A DNA stretch of 36,574 nucleotides from a virus. The stretch lies in the IMG/VR virus record IMGVR_UViG_3300021093_000196, positions 1-36,574 of that record; one strand, written 5' to 3'. A model generated the notes under the pieces. It was given only the letters and a program-made list of their open reading frames with translations, was not told the origin of the DNA and did no database searches. Below, piece by piece: positions 26,815 to 35,592 of this stretch. The position numbers were made by a program, and so were the translations under genes. Position 1 is the first letter of the stretch, and every line of letters begins with the position of its first letter.

Positions 26815-28908
26815 ATGAAAGACAACCAAGATAACGGTAATAATCAATTTACAGATTATAGTAATCTTGTTGGTCATATAAAAAGTAAATTTCAAGAATC
26901 TGAAACTTCTAAAATATATGATGAAAAACGTTGGTTACAATCATATAGAAACTACAGAGGAATATATGGTCCTGAAATGGCTTTTCGAGATAATGAAAAG
27001 TCAAGAGTATTTGTTAAAATTACTAAAACAAAAGTACTAGCAGCATTTGGACAAATTATAGAAGTTTTATTTTCACAAGGTAGATTTCCATTAGGAGTTA
27101 AACCAACTACTGTACCAGAAAATAGTGTGCAATATGCACATTTAGATCCTCAAGCATCTGGTAAAGATGAAAATAGATTACCACAACCTAAAGATATTAT
27201 TAGAGATATTTATGGGTATGAAGGTGATGGTAAAGAAATTAAACCTGGAACTACTGCAAGTGATCTTATGCGAACTCTCGCACAAGATTATGATCAATTA
27301 GGATTTGAAGAAGGTTCAGCTAAACTGGGTCAACCACAAATAGAACCAGCAAACTTAGCAGCTGAAGCTATGGAAAAATTAATTCATGATCAATTAGAGG
27401 AATCAAGTGCAGTAACAATAATGCGTCATACATTTTTTGAAATGGCATTATTAGGAACAGGAGTTATTAAAGGACCATTTACAAACACAAAAATGTATCA
27501 TTCATATGATAAAGCAAATGGTTTAAATATACATATTACAAAACAAAAAACAATACCTAGTATTGAAGCAGTATCATGTTGGAATTTTTATCCAGATCCA
27601 AATGCTACAAATATTAATGATTGTGATTATATAATTCAAAGACATAGTTTTAATAAACAACAGTTAGCTGATTTAAAAAATAAACCTATGTTTAATAGTG
27701 CAGCAATTGATGCATCATTAGAAGCTGGACCTAATTATCAAGTTAGAGGATTTGAATCATCTCTTTATGACAGAGAAAATATTACAAGTGTATATAAAAA
27801 TAGATTTGAAGTATTAGAATACTGGGGAATAGTAAGTAAAGATATAGCAGAAAATTATGGAATTGAATTAGAAGATGATCAACAATTTGTACATATTAAT
27901 GCTTGGATTTGTGGAAATAATATTTTAAGAGTTGTAGAAAATCCATTTACTCCAAAACGTATTCCATATTTAGTTTGTCCATATGAAGTAAACCCATATC
28001 AATTTTTTGGTGTAGGTATTGCTGAAAATATGGAAGACTCACAGCAAATTATGAATGGTCATGCAAGAATGGCAATTGATAATTTAGCACTATCTGGTAA
28101 TTTAGTATTTGATGTTGATGAAACAATGTTAGTACCAGGACAGGATATGAAAGTTTATCCTGGAAAAATATTTAGAAGACAAAGTGGTCAAACAGGTCAA
28201 GCAGTTCATGGATTAAAATTTCCAAATACAGCACAAGAAAATTTAATGATGTTTGATAAGTTTAGACAACTAGCAGATGAAGCTACTGGTATTCCTTCAT
28301 ATTCACATGGAACAACTGGTGTAATGTCAACAACTAGGACTGCTTCTGGTATGTCTATGTTAATGGGTGCTGCTGCATTAAGTATTAAAACAGTTATTAA
28401 AAATATTGACGATTATCTTTTAAAACCTCTTGGAGAAGCATTATATCATTGGAATATGCAATTTAATGATGATACTCCAGAAATTAAAGGAGACTTAGAA
28501 GTTAAAGCAGAAGGAACAAATTCTTTAATGCAAAAAGAAGTAAGGTCACAACGATTAATTACTTTTATGCAAACAGCTGCAAATCCTGCTTTAGCACCTT
28601 TCGTTAGATGGCACACATGCTTACGTGAAATTGCAAAATCTTTAGACATTGATCCAGAACAATTAATTAATGATCCAGAGAATGCACAAATCTATGCACA
28701 TATAATGGGGTTAGCAAATGGAAATCAAGTTAATAGAAACGCTGTTGGAGGACAAGGTCAAATGGGATCGCCTATGTCAGTTCCTCCAGGGGCTTCGCCA
28801 ACAGATCCAACAGGAGTTGGAGGTGGCAACATCGGAACTGGCAGTGTACCGATGCCAGGGGAAACTGGCTTTAGTGCGGCAACTGCTGAACCTACAGGAA
28901 GCGAATAA
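26815..28908 (+). CDS. Portal protein
   Basis: The 697-residue protein lies directly in the terminase-to-capsid block and has the length of podovirus portals. Segments such as KRWLQSYRNYRGIYGPEMAF, CWNFYPDPNATNINDCDYII, FGVGIAENMEDSQQIMNGHA and RQLADEATGIPSYSHGTTGV follow portal order (wing, stem and crown helices). Twelve copies would form the DNA channel at one capsid vertex. The Gly/Pro-rich C-terminus overlaps a 70-codon frame (28718-28930) in the +1 frame. Start at ATG 26815, with no clear ribosome site. Confidence 0.9.
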   Translation: MKDNQDNGNNQFTDYSNLVGHIKSKFQESETSKIYDEKRWLQSYRNYRGIYGPEMAFRDNEKSRVFVKITKTKVLAAFGQIIEVLFSQGRFPLGVKPTTVPENSVQYAHLDPQASGKDENRLPQPKDIIRDIYGYEGDGKEIKPGTTASDLMRTLAQDYDQLGFEEGSAKLGQPQIEPANLAAEAMEKLIHDQLEESSAVTIMRHTFFEMALLGTGVIKGPFTNTKMYHSYDKANGLNIHITKQKTIPSIEAVSCWNFYPDPNATNINDCDYIIQRHSFNKQQLADLKNKPMFNSAAIDASLEAGPNYQVRGFESSLYDRENITSVYKNRFEVLEYWGIVSKDIAENYGIELEDDQQFVHINAWICGNNILRVVENPFTPKRIPYLVCPYEVNPYQFFGVGIAENMEDSQQIMNGHARMAIDNLALSGNLVFDVDETMLVPGQDMKVYPGKIFRRQSGQTGQAVHGLKFPNTAQENLMMFDKFRQLADEATGIPSYSHGTTGVMSTTRTASGMSMLMGAAALSIKTVIKNIDDYLLKPLGEALYHWNMQFNDDTPEIKGDLEVKAEGTNSLMQKEVRSQRLITFMQTAANPALAPFVRWHTCLREIAKSLDIDPEQLINDPENAQIYAHIMGLANGNQVNRNAVGGQGQMGSPMSVPPGASPTDPTGVGGGNIGTGSVPMPGETGFSAATAEPTGSE

Positions 28909-28930
28909 AAAAAATAAAGAAAAAGAATAA
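28718..28930 (+). CDS. 70-residue helical protein overlapping the portal gene end
   Basis: The frame is out of phase with the portal and overlaps it for 191 bases. It encodes a clean amphipathic helical protein: KWDRLCQFLQGLRQQIQQEL, EVATSELAVYRCQGKLALVR, QLLNLQEANKKNKEKE. The overlap is visibly richer in G and C than the surrounding AT-rich gene, as if both frames were under selection. The next gene begins immediately after its stop. Small proteins with a YRxQGxLxxLxxLLNL-type ending follow portals in other phages, in my recollection. Confidence 0.6.
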   Translation: MEIKLIETLLEDKVKWDRLCQFLQGLRQQIQQELEVATSELAVYRCQGKLALVRQLLNLQEANKKNKEKE

Positions 28931-30151
28931 ATGGCATTTACACTCAAATTACTACAAAACGGACAATACGCACTAGATACACAAGATTCTTTTGTATCTA
29001 CTATGGCTCCAAAAATTAGTTCAGCAGAATTTGAGGCATACAGTGGTCAAAAAAGTACAGCTGCAACAACTGGTCAAGAACTAGTTGGTTCAACAAATCT
29101 TGCAGAACAAACACAAAAAGTTTTAAGAGAAACTCCTGGTCAATATCAAACAGTAATTGATCCAACTACAGGAGAAACAAAAACAACTGCTAAAGGTCAA
29201 GAAATTACTCAAATTAAAGATACTATTTCAACTTTACCTAAAGCACAAGCTGCACGTTCACCAAGAGAAACTTCTTTAGATAAAGTTCAAAGAATTTTAG
29301 GATCAAGTCCAGCACCATCTACTGGTTTTAATATGGATGAATATTTTGGTAGATTAGAAAATATTCAAAAGCAAGCACAAAAAGCACAAACAATTAATAC
29401 ACTAATTAAAGCAGGTGGAGATATTGGAATGGCTTTTTTAAAACAAAATTATGGTGGATTTAAAACTCCTGACTTTACACCATTAACTGGCGGAAGTTTT
29501 CCTGGAGGTGGAGGTTTCTTTCAACAAGGAACTGGAACTACTCCAACATTTAGTCCAGGCGTAGGAGCAGGTCTGGCTGCTGCAGGGACATTTTTACAAA
29601 CAGGCGATGTAGGCAAAGCTGCTAAAGCAGGTGGTGCTTCATATATTGGTGGAACAATTGGTACATCTGTTGGTGGTCCAGTTGGAGGTGCTATTGGTTC
29701 TGCAATTGGTGCAGCTATTGGATGTTTCTTACCAGATACATTAATTACAATGTCTAATGGTTCTACTAAAAAAATTATTGATATTGATTTAAAAGATAAT
29801 ATAGCTATTGGTGGAAAAGTATTTGCAACTGGTAAATTTTTAGTTAATAATTTATACGACTATAAAGGTGTTAAAGTTTCAGGTAGTCATTTAGTAAATG
29901 AAAATAATAAATGGCTAAGAGTTGAAGATAGTAAACTTGCCATTTCACTTGGAAACAATGAACACATTGTTTATACTTTAGGAACTGATAATAGAAGAAT
30001 TTTAATTAATAATATTTTATTTACAGATTATTTTGAAGTAGAAGATCAAAATAATTTGTTTAAATATGGAGATTCATATTTTACTAACTGGCAACAATAC
30101 ACAAAAAATTTAAGTAATAAAAATATAAATATATTAAATAAATTTATATAA
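28931..30151 (+). CDS. Virion protein with glycine-zipper segment and C-terminal Hint domain
   Basis: Residues 1-180 are soluble and Thr/Gln/Lys-rich. Residues 187-264 are Gly/Ala-rich, and 209-264 forms glycine-zipper hydrophobic stretches (GGTIGTSVGGPVGGAIGSAI). At Cys265 a Hint (hedgehog/intein) domain begins: CFLPDTLITMSNGSTKKIID is block A, VSGSHLVNENNKWLRVEDS (316-334) is block B with His320, and LFTDYFEVEDQ (363-373) is the last strand. The terminal His-Asn and nucleophile of a splicing intein are missing, so N-terminal cleavage at Gly264-Cys265 is expected rather than splicing. The N-terminal product could be a membrane-active ejection protein. Confidence 0.8.
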   Translation: MAFTLKLLQNGQYALDTQDSFVSTMAPKISSAEFEAYSGQKSTAATTGQELVGSTNLAEQTQKVLRETPGQYQTVIDPTTGETKTTAKGQEITQIKDTISTLPKAQAARSPRETSLDKVQRILGSSPAPSTGFNMDEYFGRLENIQKQAQKAQTINTLIKAGGDIGMAFLKQNYGGFKTPDFTPLTGGSFPGGGGFFQQGTGTTPTFSPGVGAGLAAAGTFLQTGDVGKAAKAGGASYIGGTIGTSVGGPVGGAIGSAIGAAIGCFLPDTLITMSNGSTKKIIDIDLKDNIAIGGKVFATGKFLVNNLYDYKGVKVSGSHLVNENNKWLRVEDSKLAISLGNNEHIVYTLGTDNRRILINNILFTDYFEVEDQNNLFKYGDSYFTNWQQYTKNLSNKNINILNKFI

Positions 30152-30166
30152 TACTTTTTGTATTTA

Positions 30167-30598
30167 ATGCAATTTAGAAAATGGAATTTAGATATTGATT
30201 ATCAATATTTAATCAAATGGTGGGGTCAATATAATTTTGGGATTGTTCCAAAAGATTGCTTACCACCAAATGGAATTATAGTAGAACAGGATAATAAACC
30301 AATTTGTGCTGGTGGAATTTATTTTACAGGTACAAAATTTGGTTTTATGGAATGGATTATAGTTGATAAAACTGTTAATTTAAAACTTGCACATAAAGCA
30401 TTAAATTTATGTATAAGTCAAATAATTGAGTTTGCTAAAACAAATAATATAAAATTAATTTTTACAGTAACTGCAGCAACAGCATTACATAAACGTTATG
30501 TTAAATATCATGGAATGAAAATTGCAGAAAATAATGTAAAAACATTTATAAAAGATTTAGATAGTAATTATAATAATTTTGATTGGGTATCAGAATAA
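30167..30598 (+). CDS. GNAT-like acetyltransferase domain protein
   Basis: The ATG at 30167 gives 143 residues. IDYQYLIKWWGQYNFGIVPK, DCLPPNGIIVEQDNKPICAG, GFMEWIIVDKTVNLKLAHKA, a helix, IKLIFTVTAATALHKRYVKY and HGMKIAENNVKTFIKDL follow the strand order of GNAT folds found in phage head-gene blocks. The acetyl-CoA loop is not of the classical RxxGxG/A form, so activity is uncertain. It follows the Hint protein closely. Confidence 0.65.
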   Translation: MQFRKWNLDIDYQYLIKWWGQYNFGIVPKDCLPPNGIIVEQDNKPICAGGIYFTGTKFGFMEWIIVDKTVNLKLAHKALNLCISQIIEFAKTNNIKLIFTVTAATALHKRYVKYHGMKIAENNVKTFIKDLDSNYNNFDWVSE

Positions 30599-30614
30599 AA
30601 AAGGAAAATAAATT

Positions 30615-31163
30615 ATGGCAATTGATGCAAGTGGAAAACCAACAATGACTGGAATGATGGATGCGAGACCAAGAGTCCCGCAAGCACCAGATTTACGTGG
30701 ATTACAACCAGCAGTTCAACAAGAGCCTAAGAAAATAAAACAACCCGTACAAAAAACTATAAGTCCAAAAGATTCTTTAAAACAGCAATTTCCTGAAGCA
30801 ACAGACATGGAATTAGAATTTGCTGAAAGATCTAAAAATTTAACGGATGAAGATAAGACAACTTTGCAATCTGTTTTATCTCCATCTGTTAGAATTGCAT
30901 TAGAAAAAATAATACCAGAGTTTAAACCAATAATGGATGCTTTTGGTACAAATGAACCTAATGTAGTTATTCCTTTATCAGTTGCATCAAACTATGCAAT
31001 GATAAAATATGGTGGTAGTTCAATAGATGAAGCTATACAAAATTTTACAACAGATTTGTTAGCATCATCTGAAACACCACGTATGATGGAACAAACAACT
31101 GTGCCACCTAGCCCAGAACCACAAGGTTTAATGGCTAGCCCACAAACTATGGAAGAAGTATAG
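30615..31163 (+). CDS. Unknown, possibly virion, protein
   Basis: One hundred and eighty-two residues with an AAGGA ribosome site. The ends are Pro/Gln/Met-rich and likely disordered (ARPRVPQAPDLRGLQPAVQQ; PPSPEPQGLMASPQTMEEV). The middle is a helical domain (SLKQQFPEATDMELEFAERS, VRIALEKIIPEFKPIMDAFG, GGSSIDEAIQNFTTDLL). Context between portal and scaffold suggests a head or ejection protein; not recognised. Confidence 0.65.
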   Translation: MAIDASGKPTMTGMMDARPRVPQAPDLRGLQPAVQQEPKKIKQPVQKTISPKDSLKQQFPEATDMELEFAERSKNLTDEDKTTLQSVLSPSVRIALEKIIPEFKPIMDAFGTNEPNVVIPLSVASNYAMIKYGGSSIDEAIQNFTTDLLASSETPRMMEQTTVPPSPEPQGLMASPQTMEEV

Positions 31164-31169
31164 AGCAAC

Positions 31170-31192
31170 CCTTATCCATAAGGCACTCAACC
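31170..31192 (+). promoter_or_regulatory. Stem-loop plus CACTCAACC element, copy 1
   Basis: CCTTAT-CC-ATAAGG palindrome followed directly by CACTCAACC, in the leader of the scaffold/capsid genes. A stem-loop with the same tail occurs at 33686. Confidence 0.5.
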
Positions 31193-31208
31193 CATAAAGG
31201 TAAAAATA

Positions 31209-32165
31209 ATGGAACGAGAAAACGAAGTTCTGGAAACAGAACAACAAGAAATTGTTAACGAAGTAAAAGAAGAAAAAATTACTTTAAAAGACGCTAATCC
31301 TTATAACAAGAATAAACCTCTTGATGATGAAGAAAAAGCATTTTTAAAAGGTAAATTATCTGATTTTAATAGAGAACAAAAAGAAAAGGCAACAACAGCA
31401 ACCGAGCAGAAGGACCCTAATGCAACTGAAGAAACTGCAGAAAAGAAAGAAGCAAAAGTTACTCCTCTTACTGAACGCCCTGTAGAAGCTGAAGATAAAA
31501 TTTTTAAGAAACGTTATGACGATCTTAAAAGACATTATGATTCTACAATTCAAAAACATAAAGATGAATTGAGATCTTTACGTACACAATTAGAATCTTC
31601 CGCAAAACAATTTGTTCCTCCAAAATCTAAAGCTGAATTAGAACAATGGAGACAAGAGTATCCTGATGTCTATGACATGGTAGAAACCATTGCAATGACA
31701 AAAGCAGACTCTCGTACAAAAGAGTTAGAGGAAAAATATCATTTTATCCAAAAACAACAAGAACAAATTAATAAAGAAAAAGCTGAAGTTGAGCTTTTAA
31801 AATTACATCCAGACTTTAATGAAATTAGACAAAATGAAGAATTTCATACATGGGCTGGTAAACAAGATCCTGTTATACAAAGTTGGTTGTATGAAAATAC
31901 ATCCAATGCACAATTAGCAGCTAGAGCTTTAGATTTATACAAAATGGATCAAGGTATTAGTAAGCTAACTAAAAAACAGGAAAATGATGTAAAAAAAGAA
32001 GCAGCTAAAGCTATAACTAAAACTAAGAAAAGCGAAGATACTGATATTAAGCCTAAGAGAATTTGGACACTGTCTGAAATTTCTAAACTTAAATCTCATG
32101 AATATGAGAAGTATGAAAAGGAACTTGATTTAGCACGTTTAGAAGGTAGAATCCAACAAAGATAA
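31209..32165 (+). CDS. Scaffolding protein
   Basis: The 318-residue protein is placed directly before the major capsid gene and is dominated by Lys and Glu. It has long coiled-coil stretches (FKKRYDDLKRHYDSTIQKHK, KELEEKYHFIQKQQEQINKE) and a basic C-terminal helix (EYEKYEKELDLARLEGRIQQ), the usual coat-binding end of podovirus scaffolds. It would guide procapsid assembly and then be released. No protease gene is evident. Confidence 0.85.
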   Translation: MERENEVLETEQQEIVNEVKEEKITLKDANPYNKNKPLDDEEKAFLKGKLSDFNREQKEKATTATEQKDPNATEETAEKKEAKVTPLTERPVEAEDKIFKKRYDDLKRHYDSTIQKHKDELRSLRTQLESSAKQFVPPKSKAELEQWRQEYPDVYDMVETIAMTKADSRTKELEEKYHFIQKQQEQINKEKAEVELLKLHPDFNEIRQNEEFHTWAGKQDPVIQSWLYENTSNAQLAARALDLYKMDQGISKLTKKQENDVKKEAAKAITKTKKSEDTDIKPKRIWTLSEISKLKSHEYEKYEKELDLARLEGRIQQR

Positions 32166-32196
32166 ACCTAAAACAAACTAAACAAGGAGAATAACT

Positions 32197-33138
32197 ATGG
32201 CTTTTACAAAAAGTTCAGGTTATGGTAATTTACCCTCTGGTAATTTTACCCCACAGATATTTAGTCAAAAGGTTCAAAAGTTCTTCAGAAGAGCATCAGT
32301 AGTTGAGGACATTACCAATACTGATTACGCTGGAGAAATTGAAAATTTCGGCGATACTGTAAAAATAATAAAAGAACCAGTTATTACTGTAGCAGATTAT
32401 GCTAGAGGAACAGCTGTTTCTACACAAGATCTTGCTGATGACCAATTAACATTGGTTGTTGATCAAGGTTCATACTTTGCTTTTAAAATTGATGATATTG
32501 AAGAAAGACAATCTCATGTAAATTTTGAAGCACTTGCAACTTCTTCAGGTGCATATGCACTCAAAAAGAGTTATGATTTTAATGTACTAAAATACATTTA
32601 TGATAACGCTTCTACAAGTGCAGCTAACACAGGAACAGATGCATCACCATTAACAGGTACAACTAATTCTAACACACTAGTGGATATCATATCAGCTGCT
32701 AAAACAGTTCTTGATCTTAATGATGTTCCAGAAGAAAATAGATGGCTAGTTGGACCTCCAAAATTTTTCCAACAACTGAGAAAAGCTGATTCTAAATTAA
32801 TGGATCAATCAGTAATGGGAGAAGGTGGATCGTCTCAAATAAGAAATGGTCTAGTAGTGGATAAACCAGTATTTGGTTTTAACATGTATGTAACTAATTC
32901 TATCGTTGCTGGTGGAACTGGTGCTACTGCAAGCCAAACATTTGGAACTGCATCTGGTTCAACTGAACATATTTTCCTATATGGACATATGTCAGCTGTA
33001 GCAACTGCTAACCACATTGCAAAAACTGAGTTAATCAGAGACCCTGATTCATTCGCAGACATCGTAAGAGGATTACACGTTTATGGAAGAAAAGTTCTAA
33101 GAACTGACGCTGTATTCTCTGGTGTTGTAACATTATAA
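32197..33138 (+). CDS. Major capsid protein
   Basis: The 313-residue protein follows the scaffold after AAGGAG. FTPQIFSQKVQKFFRRASVV, GEIENFGDTVKIIKEPVITV, YFAFKIDDIEERQSHVNFEA and VPEENRWLVGPPKFFQQLRK match capsid proteins that use a P22/HK97-type fold, with an N-arm, E-loop region and peripheral domain. It forms the icosahedral head. Thr/Gly/Ala-rich composition near 235-260 may be a surface loop. Confidence 0.9.
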   Translation: MAFTKSSGYGNLPSGNFTPQIFSQKVQKFFRRASVVEDITNTDYAGEIENFGDTVKIIKEPVITVADYARGTAVSTQDLADDQLTLVVDQGSYFAFKIDDIEERQSHVNFEALATSSGAYALKKSYDFNVLKYIYDNASTSAANTGTDASPLTGTTNSNTLVDIISAAKTVLDLNDVPEENRWLVGPPKFFQQLRKADSKLMDQSVMGEGGSSQIRNGLVVDKPVFGFNMYVTNSIVAGGTGATASQTFGTASGSTEHIFLYGHMSAVATANHIAKTELIRDPDSFADIVRGLHVYGRKVLRTDAVFSGVVTL

Positions 33139-33150
33139 TAGGAGAATAAA

Positions 33151-33597
33151 ATGGCTTCATATAATAGTTCAAATTCTTCTACATTAATACCTGCATCAAA
33201 TGATAAATTTAGACTAGCATCAGAAGTTGTTGATTTTTCAACTACAACTAATGTTGCTAATGATAATTTTGATGTTATTGGCATTCCAGCTAACAGTTAT
33301 GTTGTTACTGCTGGTTGTGACGTTTTAACAGTAGATTCTGCTGGTAATACTGGAAAAATCGCAGTTGGCGATTCTAGTGGTGCTGCTATTTACGTTGCTG
33401 CTGTTGCACCTACAAGTGCAACTCAGTTAACTCCAGCTAATACAACTGGAAAATGCTATGCATCCGCTAATGACATTAGATTAACTATCACTGATGGTGC
33501 AATTAATGCTAAAGTTAGAGTATGGGCAATAATGATTTCACTTGATAAAGGTGGAACTGAAAAAGATACAGAATCACAATCTGTAACTTTTGCTTAA
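33151..33597 (+). CDS. Probable head decoration or fibre protein
   Basis: One hundred and forty-eight residues, almost all beta strand and rich in Ala, Thr, Val, Asn and Ser (ASEVVDFSTTTNVANDNFDV, GKIAVGDSSGAAIYVAAVAP). It lies 12 bases after the capsid gene with its own AGGAG. Small beta-rich proteins at this place usually decorate the capsid surface. No motif confirms it. Confidence 0.65.
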   Translation: MASYNSSNSSTLIPASNDKFRLASEVVDFSTTTNVANDNFDVIGIPANSYVVTAGCDVLTVDSAGNTGKIAVGDSSGAAIYVAAVAPTSATQLTPANTTGKCYASANDIRLTITDGAINAKVRVWAIMISLDKGGTEKDTESQSVTFA

Positions 33598-33609
33598 TAC
33601 TAAGTAATT

Positions 33610-33633
33610 TCTAGGGGGAGAAATCCCCCTGGA
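33610..33633 (+). other. Stable stem-loop with GAAA tetraloop
   Basis: TCTAGGGGGA-GAAA-TCCCCCTGGA: ten pairs including a wobble, closed by a GNRA-type loop. No T-run follows, so it is more likely a stabiliser or processing site 3' of the capsid/decoration genes than a full terminator. Confidence 0.65.
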
Positions 33634-33685
33634 TTAAAATAGAATTTTTAAATATTATTTATTAAGATTGATTCTTAGTAATAAT

Positions 33686-33716
33686 AGTGATGCTCATAAG
33701 AGATCACTCAACCTCG
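33686..33716 (+). promoter_or_regulatory. Stem-loop plus CACTCAACC element, copy 2
   Basis: AGTGAT-G-CTC-ATAA-GAG-ATCACT forms a nine-pair stem with one bulged base and an ATAA loop; its right arm continues into CACTCAACC (33705-33713). It lies in the Hsp20 leader. Confidence 0.55.
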
Positions 33717-33735
33717 CTTAACAAAGGAGCAAATA

Positions 33736-34137
33736 ATGACATTTAATTTGTCACCATTATTTAATTCACTTACAATAGGATTTGATTCTATGTTTGATGA
33801 ATTATCAAAAATTCCAACTTCAACTTTTCCACCATACAATATAGAAAAAGTAGAAGATGGTAAATATAAAATAACTTTTGCAGTTGCAGGATTTACTAAA
33901 AAAGATATTGAAGTATCTTGCAAAGATAATACTTTAAAAGTATCAGGCAAAGTACAATTTCCAAAAGATGCTGATTACTTATATAAAGGTATTGCAGAAA
34001 GAGCATTTAATCAATCATTTAAATTAGCAGACTATACAAGTGTAATTAAAGCTGAAATGAATGATGGTCTTTTAGATATCGAACTGGAACAAAAATTACC
34101 AGAAGATAAAAAAGAAAAAAAGTTTAATATATTATAA
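33736..34137 (+). CDS. Hsp20 small heat-shock protein
   Basis: The 133-residue protein is an ATP-independent chaperone of the alpha-crystallin family. PPYNIEKVEDGKYKITFAVA and GFTKKDIEVSCKDNTLKVSG cover strands 2-5; GIAERAFNQSFKLAD holds the loop and strand 7; AEMNDGLLDIELEQKLP has the conserved A-x-x-x-x-G-x-L motif; the tail ends EKKFNIL, like the I-x-I anchor. Its place between capsid and tail genes suggests help with virion protein folding. Hsp20 genes are known in cyanophages and other marine phages. AAAGGAG precedes the ATG. Confidence 0.9.
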   Translation: MTFNLSPLFNSLTIGFDSMFDELSKIPTSTFPPYNIEKVEDGKYKITFAVAGFTKKDIEVSCKDNTLKVSGKVQFPKDADYLYKGIAERAFNQSFKLADYTSVIKAEMNDGLLDIELEQKLPEDKKEKKFNIL

Positions 34138-34165
34138 CTAATTTAAGAGTCTCAGTAAAAATTAT

Positions 34166-35263
34166 ATGGCAACAACTTATCTAACATTAATAAATAGAGC
34201 TTTACGAGAGCTAAATGAAACTGAACTAACTAGTGCAGGTTTTTCTACTAGTAGAGGTGTTCAGACTTCTATGAAAGATTTTATTAATAAATCAATTCAT
34301 GATATTTATAATGATGCAGGTGAGTTGCCTATATTATTTTCTCAAAAAAATCAACAAACAAGTGTTGGAGTTCAGGAGTACGAATTACCTACTGATATGA
34401 GAAAAGTTGACTGGGACTCTTTTTTTATAAAACCAGGAGAATTAATAACAAATTCAGAGTTTACATCTAATATATCAAATTGGACAACATTATCTGGTTC
34501 ACCAACTCATGTTACAACAGAAAATGGAAGATGTAGATTAAATAACTCTGCTATTTTTCAAGAAATATCTACAGTAAAAAATAGAACCTATAAACTTCAA
34601 GTAAGATTACAAGACCCAGATTCATCTGGATCAAGTTTAAAGGTACAAGTTGGAATAACTTCTGGAGGTACAACTAATTTAAATACAACCTTATCAGTTT
34701 CTAATTTTGGAGAAGGTAAAGTTTTAACAACTACATTTACTGCAACAGCACAGAATACTTATATTACTCTTGATAATGATGATGCAACAAATTTAGAAGT
34801 AGATTACATAAGAGTTTCTGATAATCAATTAAGTTTAAGAAAATTAAATTTTATATCCTATGATGAGTGGATGCAAAAATATAAAGAAAGTGATAGTGTA
34901 AATGATGAAGGATCCTATTCTCTTCCTGTATATGCATACAGAAAACCTAATTATACTTCATTTGGATTAAGTCCAATTCCAGATAGAAGTGATTACATAG
35001 TACAATATGATTATTATACACTTCATACAGATTTATCTTTAGCAGCAGATTCAATGGCTTTACCAGATAGATTTGGATCCTTAATAGTGGATAGAGCAAA
35101 ATATTATATGTATATGCTACGATCAGATCCACAACATGCTACTTTAGCAGAAAGAGATTACAAAGAAAAAATAAGATTATTAAAAGTAGATTATACATCT
35201 CCTCAAGAGTATATGAGGGACTCCAGAGTTGTATCTAGTAGCACTAATTTAACATTAGGATAA
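34166..35263 (+). CDS. Head-tail connector with inserted jelly-roll-like domain
   Basis: The ends match podovirus connector/tail tubular A-type proteins: residues 1-91 (TTYLTLINRALRELNETELT, IHDIYNDAGELPILFSQKNQ, YELPTDMRKVDWDSFFI) and 221-365 (FISYDEWMQKYKESDSVNDE, AYRKPNYTSFGLSPIPDRSD, SLIVDRAKYYMYMLRSDPQH). Between them, about residues 92-220, lies an insert whose pattern (NSEFTSNISNWTTLSGSPTH, IFQEISTVKNRTYKLQVRLQ, NLEVDYIRVSDN) is that of a carbohydrate-binding CBM4/9-like jelly roll. The protein would ring the portal and display the extra domain outward. Confidence 0.8.
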   Translation: MATTYLTLINRALRELNETELTSAGFSTSRGVQTSMKDFINKSIHDIYNDAGELPILFSQKNQQTSVGVQEYELPTDMRKVDWDSFFIKPGELITNSEFTSNISNWTTLSGSPTHVTTENGRCRLNNSAIFQEISTVKNRTYKLQVRLQDPDSSGSSLKVQVGITSGGTTNLNTTLSVSNFGEGKVLTTTFTATAQNTYITLDNDDATNLEVDYIRVSDNQLSLRKLNFISYDEWMQKYKESDSVNDEGSYSLPVYAYRKPNYTSFGLSPIPDRSDYIVQYDYYTLHTDLSLAADSMALPDRFGSLIVDRAKYYMYMLRSDPQHATLAERDYKEKIRLLKVDYTSPQEYMRDSRVVSSSTNLTLG

Positions 35264-35266
35264 AAA

Positions 35267-35587
35267 ATGAAAATTGATAAAAATTTAAAAAGTTATGGTA
35301 ATGAATATGATAAATATTCAGATATGGCAGAGACAATAATTTCAGATGATATAATAAGAGATGATCCTAATAAAACAATGCCACCAATAATGCCCGAAAT
35401 TGATAGAGATATTTTACCTGTAATGCCAAATAGCCCTGGAATGCAAAATCCAAAATTTTTTCAACAATATGCAATGGGTAAAAAACCAAAGGTTGAACCT
35501 GAAAAAAAACCTGAGGAAAAAAAGACCAATGAACAAATAAAACGAGAAAGATTAGAGGAATTAAGAAAAGAACTTAAGATAAAATAA
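35267..35587 (+). CDS. Small protein with MKIDKNxKxYxNxYDKY start, copy 1
   Basis: One hundred and six residues. The first 17 residues (MKIDKNLKSYGNEYDKY) recur in the next gene. The middle is Pro/Met-rich (MPPIMPEIDRDILPVMPNSP), and the end is a charged helix (KTNEQIKRERLEELRKELK). Starts three bases after the connector stop. Probably a small virion or assembly protein; not recognised. Confidence 0.7.
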   Translation: MKIDKNLKSYGNEYDKYSDMAETIISDDIIRDDPNKTMPPIMPEIDRDILPVMPNSPGMQNPKFFQQYAMGKKPKVEPEKKPEEKKTNEQIKRERLEELRKELKIK

Positions 35588-35592
35588 TAATT

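Noticed and set aside
28931-30151. A splicing intein in the Hint protein
   Set aside because: The C-terminal His-Asn plus nucleophile and a C-terminal extein are missing, so cleavage rather than splicing is expected.
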